A DNA stretch of 64,000 bases, taken from contig OY740770.1 in the NCBI GenBank assembly GCA_963513935.1, positions 94,706,511 to 94,770,510 on the forward strand. Reading direction: 5' to 3'. The DNA is from Aphrophora alni (taxonomy: Eukaryota > Arthropoda > Insecta > Hemiptera > Aphrophoridae). This document shows positions 52,413-63,415 of the stretch, in pieces; the first letter of the stretch is position 1; each line of letters starts with the position of its first letter. The notes beneath the pieces were generated by a model. That model searched no databases. It was not told where the DNA came from and saw nothing but the letters and a program-made list of their open reading frames with translations. Position numbers and translations under genes: made by a program.

Positions 52413-54979
52413 CAAGGACAATCAATCCCATCTACAAGCACTCAGTAATATTTAAAGCTTATGTTAATTTTATTTTATTAAAAATTCTATGGAAAACTCA
52501 TAATTTTTTTTTATAATGTAGCCTATATATTTAATTTAACCGATATATAGATGTAAATCAGAGTAAATTTTTTATCCTTTTTATTAATAGGCTAAGAAAA
52601 TGTATTAACAAAACATGATATATATAAAATAAAAATTTTTAATTTAAAAAATCTGGTTACAATGGTCCCTTGGTGATTTTATAGTCTTGGCTGTAAGAAT
52701 TTCAATGAGCAATAATAATATAGAATACTATTAGTGTTCAGTATTCATTGCCATGAGAGAGAACACAATTTGTAATAAAAATTTTGTATAGAAATTTTCT
52801 AAACCATGAAATAAAAACTGGAAGAAAAATCATGACATACAAACGATATGTACCTAATAAATATTCCTTTCATACAAAACTAAATGTTTTTAATTGAATA
52901 ATGAAAAAATGAGACTAAAATATTGAGTTGACTAATAATTTTGAATAACGCATGTAATATTATAAAAGAAATAAGTGAATCACAACTATTTGGCAGATAT
53001 AGTTTAAATTGATAATATATATTTTGACATTATTAAAATTTTTCAAAATGTTTCATGAATTTTTGTGTTGTTAGTTTTAGTAATGTGTTAAACGTTTTAA
53101 AAAATCCGCTCAGAAATGTTAGAATTATGTTCATCAGCATACAAATAGCTCTCTTTTGAGCCACACAAGAACAGCCTTGTTTGTATCCAAGTACTTACTT
53201 CATTTAATTCATTGTATCTGCCTTATTTGTTAAATTAGGCAGGGAAACCACATTTATTTTAAAAGATAATAAAACATTGAATGTTTTCCTTTTTTTATAT
53301 ATGTTTGCAAAGATTATTTATTGAGGAATAAAAAATACCAAACTTTAATTAATTTGAAATTTAATTAACAAATGTTGGCTCCATTTTTTTTTTAACTAAT
53401 CAATGTAACCATGTTTTATAAAAAAGTAAACATCCCCGATCGCATAAACAACATGATCCTTAAATGACAATTAATTCTGAGATAAAAATTGAGATCAGTA
53501 CAACTTCTCAAGTTTAGCATTATTCTTATGGCGACGAATCCAATATGGTGTAGGTGGAATAGAGCCTTAACCACAAAAATATAAGTTCCAAGTTTCGTCG
53601 AAATTGTGTCAATAAAATTAGTTTTTAAAAAAATACAAGCAAGCCTATATTAGATCACAAAATAAACATTGAAATTAATAGAGCTAACAGGAAACAGTTA
53701 CATAACTGTTTATGAGAGAAAAAATAACCACTGGTTGTTGAAAGATCCAAAAGGTTTTTAAAAATCTACAACATGTAATTTGACCCGATACAAATTTTCC
53801 AAAAATGGAAACTGATTTTTTTTTAATTACAAACCTCCCCTTTCCTAGTAATTGAGGAAACAAATAAATGTAAAGAACAACGCAAAGACAAAATCAGAGT
53901 CAAAATTATTAACATTTTGTGTTGTTTTATCACTTGCATAACTCTTTTCTTGATTTCCTCTAATTGAAAATAATATTATTAGTAGGTATACACTACACAA
54001 TTATAAATTCTTTTGTTAAACAAATGTTATGCTCAAAGAATGAATATAAATATTTAATTTCTTTGATATTTAGGATTATGTTTAAAGTTCCATACCTATA
54101 TAAAACAAAGATTTATATTTTTTTAATATTGATTATTTAAAATAAGATACTAACTAGAGGCATAAATTTAATAATTCATAAATATTCAAAACTTTGTTCA
54201 TGTTTGTAGTGGTTTATTAAATAATCAAAATGTAAATTTAAAAAGATAATACGTAATTCAGCTTTTTGATTACAGTATTATATTTTTAAATATAATAAAA
54301 TACCGTACAATAAGTTAAGTCTTCTTTGATTTTTGTAATCACATAACATAAATAAAATAATGATGTATGTAATCTGATTATTCACAACGTAAAGCTATGA
54401 ATAATATCAACATATCGAATTACCTTACAAAGCTTCTCAACTAATTGTTTTACAAACTACTGTACTATTTAAGTAAACTTATGATTGTTGTAATATTTAA
54501 TAAAATTATGCTTACGCTTTAGAAGTTCAGCAGAAAATGACCATGAAACAAACAAAAACAAAAATATCCTGATTAATTTATTAAATTAAAATATTACAAA
54601 ACACATCAAGTATCACTGCTATAATAAGCCTAGCTTCACCATTTGTGTTTATCACTTTGTGTTGTACTTTTCACTAGTGTCTTTTGTTTGGCATGTTCAC
54701 AGAATGGTAAAAATTCAGTCTACTAATATTTGTGATATTCATTTAGTACAAACTTTAATTTGAAAAAGAAAAAACTGCATTTTTAGAGTGTAGGCCTATT
54801 TCACTTTTTCACCGTAAAAACTGAAAATGAAAAGTACGTACCAAATTCATATCATGATGGAAATTCAAAGTTCCATACTCACTTCTAAAGATTATTTTAA
54901 AAAGAAACTATTTTATTCATTTATCATATGACGAATGCTGATATATATATACAGGAGTGGTGTTATATAAATAGATAAC
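52413..54979. other. First-intron AT-rich sequence
   Basis: Nothing coding is recognised. The segment 53635-53693 is identical over 59 bp to 60931-60989 (see findings). Confidence 0.45.
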
Positions 54980-55004
54980 TTAACCTAACCTGTCTTTGAA
55001 AAAA

Positions 55005-55152
55005 CGGTACTTACGTATTAACGCCACCGCAGCAGAAGTTGCACATATATATATATATGCACCAATATTTGCTTACTTTGCGATATAATTATATATCATG
55101 ACAGGTTTGGCCAGGTAGCTATATATATATATATATATAAACACCTGGCCAA

Positions 55153-55197
<45 letters not shown>

Positions 55198-55233
55198 AAC
55201 TTCTGCTGCGGTGGCGTTAATATGTAAGTACCG
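55005..55233. repeat. Foldback element with (TA)n core
   Basis: Perfectly facing arms of 38 nt at 55005-55042 and 55196-55233 (one mismatch) contain AACGCCACCGCAGCAGAAGT. A second, inner inverted pair (AGGTTTGGCCAGGT and ACCTGGCCAAACCT) and long TA runs lie between. Weaker pairing extends outward to TAACCTAACC at about 54981-54990 and its counterpart near 55250-55260, so the full unit may be about 280 bp. Confidence 0.85.
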
Positions 55234-55296
55234 AAAAAACTATAAATTAGGTAAGGTTAAATTCTTACACATGAAACAAAGATCCCTTACTAATTA

Positions 55297-56251
55297 CAGT
55301 ACTACCTCGTTTATCCAGACCTCGTTCAACCGGATGTCCGGATTATCCGGATCGATCAGGAACAAAAAATTAAAAAATTTAATCAAGGATAAAATAAAGC
55401 AAAAGCTTAAAGTTACAAAATATTTTAATAATTATTTTGAATAATATTTTTAATAATACTGTATTTATAATATTTTGAAACTTTAAGCTTTTGCTTTATT
55501 TTATCCTTGAATATGGAGTTTCAACAAGAAATATCTGCTATTACATTAATGTTGATAAAAACGTGATTTCCTCAACACTACAGTGTCGCCTTGAGGTATT
55601 AGGGCGGGTTGTTGATGCACTGGGAAGAGAAAGAGGAGGAGCAATGACCTCTGCGTCACCATCCCCCTACCCCGACGCGGCATGACAGTGACCTTGTCTA
55701 TTGTCTAAGCCGGCGGGTAGTCTGTCACGTGCTAGCGACCGGAATACATCATTACCATATCGTGCTGTGCAGTGTTGTTTCTTTACATTTTTGATCGGAT
55801 ACGGTTAATAGTATTATATTCTTGTGTTAGCGTTTGTGCGTGGAAATGGCGACGAAAGAAACGAAAACGTAATGTGATTACAATGGCCCAAAAGTTAGAC
55901 GCATTGAATCGTATAGACAGGGCCGCATTGAAACGTCACACCAAATTAAAACAGAGGAAGATAAATGACTTTTTTGTAAACAACAACTAAACCCTGTGTA
56001 AATAAAAGCATGTGTAAATTTTCAGGTGTGTAAATAAAATGTTTTTCGTGATTTACAGTACATTGTGTAATTTCGTGTATTGTGTAAATTGAATGACTGT
56101 GTAAATATTGTGTTTTTTCATGACTTATAAATGGTAAGTTATCATTTTATATTTTGTTTTATTAATCTTTCTATAATTTCGGATTATCCGGATTTTTGAT
56201 TAACCGGATCACTTCCGGTCCTAATTAGTCCAGATAAACGAGGTTGTACTG
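55297..56251 (+). mobile_element. pogo/Tigger-type deletion derivative, 955 bp
   Basis: Termini CAGTACTACCTCGTTTATCC at 55297 and the matching inverted end at 56251 are flanked by TA on both sides (55295-55296 and 56252-56253), the Tc1/mariner target. The interior keeps the start of a pogo transposase near 55852-55915 (KRKRNVITMAQKLDALNRI, a CENP-B-like helix-turn-helix), directly followed by a C-terminal-type tail (KLKQRKINDFFVNNN) ending at 55990. The DDE core is deleted. A 42-bp inverted repeat (55383-55424 and 55469-55510, 41 of 42) lies near the left end. Confidence 0.88.
55868..55990 (+). pseudogene. Internally deleted pogo transposase
   Basis: An open frame that fuses the first about 20 residues of a CENP-B/pogo DNA-binding domain to the final about 20 residues of a Tigger-type transposase ending in DFFVNNN and TAA. 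Everything between, including the catalytic domain, is missing. The basic KRKR just before belongs to the same frame, which continues upstream to an in-frame Met at 55772. It could at most bind DNA weakly; most likely it has no function. Confidence 0.65.
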
Positions 56252-56253
56252 TA

Positions 56254-56947
56254 CAGCCATCATAATATTCCTATTTCATGGTAGAGTAAAATGACTGGCA
56301 AAATTTTTATTATCCATGCACAATTAGCCTGATCGATAATTGACTTTATTGTGCAATATCTAGTAGCTACTAGGCCTACATGTTTAATTATTTCAATGGC
56401 TGTAAATCTCTTGACTTTAGTTACGGTAACCTAATTGAACGTGAATTTAGTACTTTTCATTTTCAATTTTATCATGAATTGGGCTCCAAAATACTCTGTT
56501 TCCTTTTCAAAAGAAGGTTTGTACTAAATTAATTTTGCAAAATTGTATATTTAATGTCATTATCAGTATGCTGGATTTGTACTTGCTCACAGATCTATTT
56601 CAATAACCGTTCAGTTTTGAAACACATGTATGGCCTAAGTCCTTATTCTTTTATTTTAATGACTAAAGTTTCAGTTATCACATTAAGCTTCAACAACTTC
56701 TGATATTGAGCCTGCTGACAGGAATAGGCCCTTATAACTAATCATAAAATTAGTCACAGGCCATTAAACAAGTAGTTGAAAAATATATGAAGGGTTAGTA
56801 ATCTTAAATAATATCTCTATTACTAAGTACAACAGTTGGAATTTAAATTAAAAACACTTTCTATAGTTTTTAACCACTTTCAACATTAGGTGTCATTCGA
56901 AATGTCTTGGTCTCAAGTTGTGACCTCTTTATCTTTCAACAACTAAA
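56254..56947. other. AT-rich sequence, nothing recognised
   Basis: No exon or repeat boundary is supported here. Confidence 0.4.
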
Positions 56948-57796
56948 ATGGTAATTATCGGTTGTACCTCATCGTCGGGTTTTTCTATAAAAAATTATGA
57001 AAACATAAAGTATTTACTTTTTTATCAAAGTATCAGATCTTATTATTTGTCAGAAGAAACGTTTCAAGTCCCAAAATACATTTCTTCACTGTTAAATAAC
57101 ACATAGAAAACAAGGGAATACAGCTGGTGTTAAGTTAATGTCTAATAACATTAATATGTATGACTACGTTAGTCTAGTTAGTGTATGTATTATCGCTAAT
57201 TTATTTACAAACAATTACATCATTTTTTATTTTGTAAAACACTTTTAAACTCACAAAAAGTGCCTTTTATGCATTTGTTTAGGGCCTATTAGAAAATAGG
57301 CTATATTAAAGTATGAAATCAACTTCACAGTTAGTAGTGTCTAAATTACGCAGTAAGTTACACAACGGGACTTAAATGACATAGGCGAGATCTGGTCAGG
57401 TAGATATGTATAAGAATAGTAATATTTTTTGGTGAGCAAAAATGTTTTTCACTTCGAAATTGACATAAGCCCTATTTCAATAACATACGCCTATTTGTAG
57501 GCTTTAGATGGCAAACACAATGTCCCAATTTTAATATATATATTTTTTTAATTTTTAACTACATACCTCTCTTAATAAGAATACCGGTAGTAACATTTTT
57601 CAGTGAGGAAAAATATTTATCACTTCGAAATTGACATTTTTTAATGACGTACCATATTCTATTGCATTTTAAGAGTTGAAACATTTTTTCTGACAAATAA
57701 TATGATCTAATCTTTTGATTACAAGATAAATACTTTACGTTTTCATAATTTTGTAATAGAAAAATACGAGGACGAGGTACAACCAATATTTACCAT
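56948..57796. mobile_element. Long-TIR MITE, about 850 bp
   Basis: About 150 bp at 56948-57100 recurs inverted at about 57640-57796 with 75-80% identity. Shared blocks include GGTTGTACCTC, AAATTATGAAAAC, TAAAGTATTTA and TATTATTTGTCAGAA. An additional direct duplication of about 48 bp ending CACTTCGAAATTGACAT lies near 57418-57465 and 57588-57635. No coding capacity is seen. Confidence 0.75.
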
Positions 57797-58302
57797 CTAA
57801 TCCATATCTGGAGAAAATCATTTATCCTCACTTAGACCTAAATTAAAGAAAACTTTCTTCTTTATTTTAATGGAACAATTGATTCTAAACAAACTAAGTC
57901 TACCTACACAGATCTAGACTTTTACAAAGCAATTCCATTACAGAAACAAAATCTAGGCCTAGACTATTAGTTTATTCCAAATTATAAAACTAAGCTTTAT
58001 GTAAAAATTATATATTTATAAATGGAGCTTAGGGTAAATCAATGTCTTATTGCATATTTAAAAACAAAATAAAATTAAGGTTAAATGCAAATACTGAAAA
58101 TAGAGTGATTCATAACAAAATATTTTATGTAAAAAAGGATCATAACCTATTATGAATGGCTCATTAAAAGTCGTAAGTTGTAAAAGAATAATGGAGATAA
58201 GTATTATTTATATATATATATAATTGTGTATTAAAATGTTTAATTTAAATTAATAAATCACAGCAGTCTCATAAAAACTAGTAAACAAAAAATTAATCAT
58301 AC

Positions 58303-58318
58303 CTTTCATACCCGCCAT
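58303..58318 (-). CDS. Candidate first coding exon of LEPROT/VPS55 copy A
   Basis: Minus strand ATGGCGGGTATGAAAG followed by donor GTATGA gives MAGMK plus one base. Members of this family typically start MAG-x-K, so the match is striking for such a short exon. The phase is a problem: one overhanging base does not fit exon 2 starting at 40463, which needs two. It fits if the inner acceptor at 40458 is used, giving MAGMK-VTLAF with two residues fewer than usual. An undetected mini-exon is the alternative. The first intron would be about 17.8 kb. Confidence 0.5.
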
Positions 58319-58829
58319 CTTTGTTATAAATCGTAAATAATTAGTCTATTGCTATTCCTCTATTCATGAGGTGATTGAGGTCTATGGACTCAGCTGTAGT
58401 CAGTAGTATATTTTAATAATCTATGGGCTTAAATTAATAACCAACCTAATACTGTACTATGAGTATTGGCGTTTTCCGATAGATTATACACAAACGTGTA
58501 ATAAATATTAATTGTAGACTCTAATTTAAACTTATGATATGAATTGAGAATCAATTAGTGAAGTGATTAAAACGTAGCAACTACTTAGAAAACACTGACA
58601 CTGGTCACTAAGGTGTAGTCTGTAGTGATAGCTTTATCCCCAAACCCCGATCCAGAAAAACCGAAGATATATCTACGGGTAGGTACGTAGGTAGTAGGTA
58701 CAACTACACTATAGTATAGTTGTAGTTGTAACTACGTTTCGTGTCTGAACTTGTTTCCCCCACTCCCTCTTCCTGCTCTCCAGACTCCACCATATTCAGA
58801 GCTGCAAGTGCGAGTTGTTTTATTGCATC

Positions 58830-58982
58830 ATGTCATCGTCTGAAGATGAAGTTGATTGTGAGTGCCTAAAATTATTTGTGAGAAAAATTGTGTGGGACAA
58901 TTTATGTGCGGATTATTCAAAAAATTCTGGGACTCCTGTCACACCCTCTCAAATGGCAAAAATGTTACAAAACATGAAATAA
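58830..58982 (+). pseudogene. Truncated Harbinger accessory-protein gene
   Basis: ATG at 58830 opens 50 codons beginning MSSSEDEVDCECLKLF and ending MLQNMK before TAA at 58980-58982. In another frame the sequence continues as KSDVKATGNEKIKHSDWEKM to 59092. Harbinger elements normally carry a second protein with a Myb/SANT-like domain that brings the transposase to the nucleus and DNA. Position, acidic start and size of the remnant suggest this is its broken copy; no SANT motif is visible, so the assignment is by context. Confidence 0.5.
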
Positions 58983-59363
58983 AAAATAAGTCCGATGTAA
59001 AAGCAACGGGAAATGAAAAGATAAAACATTCAGACTGGGAAAAAATGTTTTTGTCACTACTAGGTGAAGCTGAAAACCCCGTTTTTAATTAAGTACATGG
59101 AAGTTGTGCAGTAGGTGTGTCACATAAATCGTAAGATATAATTGAGAAAAACACAAACGACATGGATTCTTCCAGCACTTCTCAACCCGATAACCAATTA
59201 AATCCTCAGCCTAACAAAAACCAATATGTATGACCTAGCACCAAAAAATTACTAAATAGCGAATCAGAGGATACAAAAGACTTAAGCACGCTTTTGTTCA
59301 CCACGTTGTTTAGTTGCTATATTCTCATTAACCGCTTCGCCAAAGTGTTCCTCAACAAATGCT

Positions 59364-60262
59364 TCATCCTTCCACACCTCTATCAAAGTCTGGGTCATTG
59401 AGATGTCTTGCAACATTGTTCAGCACAGCACAACTGACTATGAGTTTTGGCACTTCCTCTAACGACACTCTTACGCAGTTGCCAAGTATTGGGAACCTTT
59501 GTTTGAGCTGTCCAAACATTCTTTCTATTATTACTCTTTCTTTTGCATGGGTGTAGATAAATCGACGCTGAATGTCGTTTTGAGGTGGCTTGAATGGTGT
59601 GATTAACCATGGGGAGATACCGTATCCGGATTCACCAATCAAGCAAGCTGCGCCAACATATCGAGCAATTATTTCCCGGATAGGACTTCTTTTCCAAATT
59701 CTTGCATCGTGCACAGAGCCTGGCCATTCTACAGAAATGCTTGTAAGTTTTTCTTCTGCATCACATGTTGCCTGGACATTTATGCTGGCGTAACCCTTAC
59801 GATTTACATACTCATCTCCAAACATTGATGGTTTTTTTTTTTTTATTTCAACGTGCGTGCAGTCCAATGCACCTATCACTGTTGGTAAATTAAAGCGTGT
59901 TTGCCACATTAATTTTGCATCATTTATTTTATTAATTGTGCTGGGAAAATGAATCCAGTTCTGAGCTTTATTCAAAATACAATCCATTACGTTTTTAATG
60001 TTTTTACACGCTGTCGACCGATCTACTCCTATAAATTCTGCCACTCCACTGTGGAAACCAGGATCTGCACAATAAAGCAAAAATATCTCCATGCGTTGTC
60101 TAGGAGAAATTGCTTTTCCCCGTGTTTCATCACTATGTGGGAGGAATTCCGATGTCAAAAATCTATATTCTCAGATTCAAATCGCATCAACTCCTTGCAC
60201 CTGTTAAAAACTCTTCTTTCACTGAATGTTCCTGTCTCTGGTACGTGCATAAACATCGCCAT
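59364..60262 (-). pseudogene. HARBI1-like Harbinger transposase, frameshifted
   Basis: The main frame from 60158 down to the stop at 59364 encodes about 264 residues: a helix-turn-helix part (SGVAEFIGVDRSTACKNIK), then the DDE_4 nuclease with GALDCTHVEI, WPGSVHDARIWKRS, and ERVIIERMFGQLKQRF carrying the terminal Glu. The second catalytic block, normally GDSGY, reads GESGYG here. The N-terminus continues upstream in another frame from ATG at 60262 (MAMFMHVPETGTFSERRVF, about 35 residues) and is joined by a single missing T in a T run near 60156-60160. With that frameshift and the Asp-to-Glu change, activity is doubtful, though the rest is well preserved. Confidence 0.9.
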
Positions 60263-60518
60263 CGTAAGATTAGTGACAACCAACTAAAGTGTAGTGTGCC
60301 CATCCTATGACTTCAAAATAATGAAGATATAGCTACAGGAGAGTACTGTAGTTGTATCTCGACTTTAATCACACTAAAAGTGAAGTTATATCTACCAGTC
60401 CGGAAAAACTTAGATACAACTACGGGGTAGTTATAACTACCCTTTTTAATCACTCAAAATGAAGTTATAACTTAAAAATACAGTAGTGGTAGCTATATCT
60501 ACGTTTCAATCACTTCAC

Positions 60519-60744
60519 TGAATATGTTTATATGTTATCTGTTTTAAATGCCCATTATGTATAGTACATTTACCATAATAGTGCTTTATCACATTTGTTT
60601 CTAGATTGCCATTTTTTAAATGAATCCTTTTGCTTAAAATAATAATCAAACATTTGCTATCTGGAAACGGAAACTATTAACTAAGCTTAAAACTTCAAAT
60701 AAAAAATAACATTAAAATTTATATTATAATCTCTTTTTTTATAG
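60519..60744. other. Short AT-rich spacer
   Basis: AT-rich sequence ending in a pyrimidine tract and TATAG at 60740-60744 that could act as a splice acceptor for the next entry. Confidence 0.4.
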
Positions 60745-61008
60745 GAGTTAAACATGAGTTCCATGATAATCGAGGTTAATCCAGATACATCAAACTATAC
60801 TGGAACTCAGGTGGAGTACTCTGAAGATGTATTTTTTGGGCTATTTTTAACAAAAGAGGACCATTGAAAAATTCAGAATTCAGTAATTGAAGATCAGAAA
60901 GAGGAATGCACCTCTATTTTAGTAAATTGCACAAGCAAGCCTATATTAGATCACAAAATAAACATTGAAATTAATAGAGCTAACAGGAACATTATTCTGA
61001 ACAACTGA
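60745..61008 (+). pseudogene. Possible host exon or gene fragment, one in-frame TGA
   Basis: After the acceptor-like tract, codons GAG TTA AAC ATG open a frame that runs 88 codons to TGA at 61006-61008, broken only by TGA at 60865-60867. The predicted residues (VNPDTSNYTGTQVEYSEDVF, and later EDQKEECTSILVNC) look like ordinary protein rather than AT-rich noise, with balanced charged and polar residues. I do not recognise the family. Bases 60931-60989, which begin exactly on a codon boundary of this frame, are identical to 53635-53693. It could be a decayed exon, a captured gene fragment inside a repeat, or chance. Confidence 0.35.
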
Positions 61009-61507
61009 TGTTCTGCAAGGAAGGAATATGCTTGTAGCCCATTCTGTGGCTTTTTTTTACTCATTTTTGTCTTAATTTGGCAGTGAACTGATTTATATCA
61101 TGCGGCCCCTTGGTGTAAATTATTTAAAAGGTAGTATTTTCTTGTTTTGCAAGTAAATGAGTAGCCAATTAGTTAAAATTTGTTTGGTTAGTAGAAAAAC
61201 ACAGACATATATATATTAATACTATGGCAGATTTTGAAATATGGGATGTAGGATTAATAAATTGTCGATTTTTGTTAGTCACAAATAGAGGAAGATTCTA
61301 AAGAAATATTGAAAAAAATCTTACATACATTTGGAATTTCATAGCATTTATGTAGATAAAGAGCAATGTATCTTTTTGTGTGAGACACTCCACGCCTATC
61401 CCGAAAGGTACAGGTATTGGATGAAGAAACCTATGATCGGGGAAACATAAATATGCATATTCCAGTATGATTTTATTGAAGTGAAAACTTCTATTGGCGC
61501 TTTGGGT
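61009..61507. other. AT-rich sequence, nothing recognised
   Basis: No supported feature before the tandem duplication. Confidence 0.4.
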
Positions 61508-61624
61508 ACTTTTTTGGGATGGACTTTTTCAATAGAAATCGCGTCACGCACAGTACCGTAAGCAACTTTTGGGATAGTTTTTTTTCAATAGAAATTGCGT
61601 CACGCACCGTACCGTAATGCAACT
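61508..61624. repeat. Tandem duplication, unit about 57 bp
   Basis: Two copies share TTTGGGAT, TTTTTCAATAGAAAT, GCGTCACGCAC and GTACCGTAA followed by GCAACTTT. They lie directly before the minisatellite but have an unrelated unit. Confidence 0.9.
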
Positions 61625-61669
61625 TTAATATATATAGACAACGGATACGCGCGCACAGCGTATATATAA

Positions 61670-62324
61670 ACTCATATATCTACGAAAAATATTGCACAAG
61701 CTTTCTCACATACCCATATATATTAAAACTAAAATCTACGAAAAATATTGCACTAACTTTCTCACATACCCATACGTATTAAAACTAAAAATCTACGAAA
61801 TATATTGCACTAACTTTCTCAAACTCATATACATAGTCAAACTAAAATCAATGTAAAAATATTGCACAAACTTTCTCACATACCCATACGTATTAAAACT
61901 AAAAATCTACGAAAAATTAATGCACTAACTTTCTCAAACTCATATACATAGTCAAACTAAAATCAATGCAAAAATATTGCACAAACTTTCTCACATACCC
62001 ATATATATTAAAACAAAAATATTGCACAAACTTTCTCTCATACCCATACATATCAAAACTAAAAATCTACGAATAATATAGCACTAACTTTCTCAAACTC
62101 ATATACATAGTCAAACTAAAATCAATGCAAAAAATATTGCACAAACTTTCTCACATACCCATACATATTAAAACTAAAAATCTACAAAAAATATAGCACT
62201 AACTGTCTCAAACTCATAATACATAGTCAAACTAAAATCAATGCAAAAATATTGCACAAACTTTCTCACATACTCATACGTATTAAAACTAAAAATCTAC
62301 GAAAAATATTGCACTAACTTTCTC
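61670..62324. repeat. Minisatellite, twelve units of about 56 bp in two types
   Basis: About twelve units share the core TATTGCAC(A/T)AACTTTCTC. Type A continues CACATACCCATACGTATTAA and ends CTACG; type B continues AAACTCATATACATAGTCAA and ends CAATG. After two type A units the array mostly alternates A and B, making a dimer of about 113 bp, with one shortened A unit near 61970-62013. Unit differences are mostly single substitutions. Confidence 0.95.
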
Positions 62325-63311
62325 CCTTAATCTAAAAGCGTTACATACTGTTCATACAAGTTTTTACTTCTAACGTGTGAAGCACACACAGTTAATTTTT
62401 TATTATTTTTTTAATTGTGTACGTTAACATGTGGTTATTTGAATTTAAAAAATTATTAGTATGGGATTTATTTATATCGTGCTAGTTATAATTTTGTGTA
62501 ATTTTAATAATTCTGCATGATTAAGGAGAGGTTTGTAGTTTTCTGCTTTGATTGTATATAGAAAACTTAAACCTTCTTATGCAAGACTTTGCTCCTAGAT
62601 GTATATCTGCTGAATAACAAAGATATGGTACCACATTGCTATGTATGAATTCTATGGGAGGTATTTGGAATTGTGGCTTTTCTTTGTTGTTTAAAGAGAA
62701 AAAAACCTTTCGGTCACCATCGCCTTAATAAAAAAAACCGGAACCATGGAACCAACATAAAGATCTTCAGTTGAGGGTCATTCCTGATCTGTTTTATTTC
62801 CCATGGCCAAAGAAATAGGTTCGGAAAAGACGTATTTTGGTTTAACTGAATAGTAGTTCACCCTACCACAAAGCAAATAATTATAAACAGACAGATTTAA
62901 ATAATTAATATAATTATGAGACAGTCACAAAAAAGTAAGGTTGATTGTTTTGTTATCAATATACTTTCTACACAACTATTATTTAATTCAATTGGATAAT
63001 CTAAGCAAAGAGATTTATGTTAACATGTTAAGACGATTGTCATTATAATATAAATTTGTTTACATACAAAATGTTATGTTTTCACATCTTCTTACTCTTC
63101 TAATCTCAAGCTCACTTTAGATACAAGAGTATATAAATTTATGTAATCAACTAGGCAGGGGTAAATTATTTAATTTCACAGAGAATGAAGATGGCAGAAG
63201 TGTTTTGGTTACGAGTGTTTTAGTTTGTTTGTATGGTTGTCATTTTATGATTTATAACTTATTAGTTATTGTGAAAATATCCATTTTGTGACGAAAAAGT
63301 AACATTTCAGT
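62325..63311. other. Upstream region and 5' UTR of the p38 gene
   Basis: AT-rich; no other gene is seen. TTTCAG directly before the ATG (63305-63310) could be an acceptor, implying an upstream non-coding exon, perhaps including the less AT-rich stretch at 63180-63240. No TATA box or initiator can be fixed. Confidence 0.4.
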
Positions 63312-63415
63312 ATGCCAAATTTTTATAAAGTAGAAATAAACCGAACGGAATGGGAGGTACCAGATAGGTATCAAATGCTAACTCCCGTTGGTTCAGGAGC
63401 CTATGGCCAAGTATG
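63312..63415 (+). CDS. p38 MAP kinase, first coding exon (gene continues to the right)
   Basis: ATG at 63312 begins [20 protein letters not shown], followed by [14 protein letters not shown] and two bases (TG) of a Cys codon before donor GTAAGTA at 63416. This is the N-terminus of p38-class mitogen-activated protein kinases, a stress-activated Ser/Thr kinase. The segment includes the glycine-rich ATP-binding loop GSGAYGQV. The TGY activation loop and the rest lie beyond the window. No other MAP kinase class matches this N-terminus so closely. An intron follows to at least the window end. Confidence 0.95.

Larger units (their letters stand above)
58558..60518 (-). mobile_element. PIF/Harbinger DNA transposon, 1961 bp
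   Basis: Ends GTGAAGTGATTAAAACGTAG at 58558 and, inverted, GTGAAGTGATTGAAACGTAG at 60518 match at 19 of 20 positions. The flanks TTA (58555-58557) and TGA (60519-60521) are a 3-bp target duplication with one change; TTA/TAA is the Harbinger preference. It contains a transposase on the minus strand and a short second frame on the plus strand, the usual two-gene layout, arranged tail to tail. Subterminal stretches repeat GTAGTTATAACTAC-like motifs, probable transposase binding sites. Confidence 0.9.
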
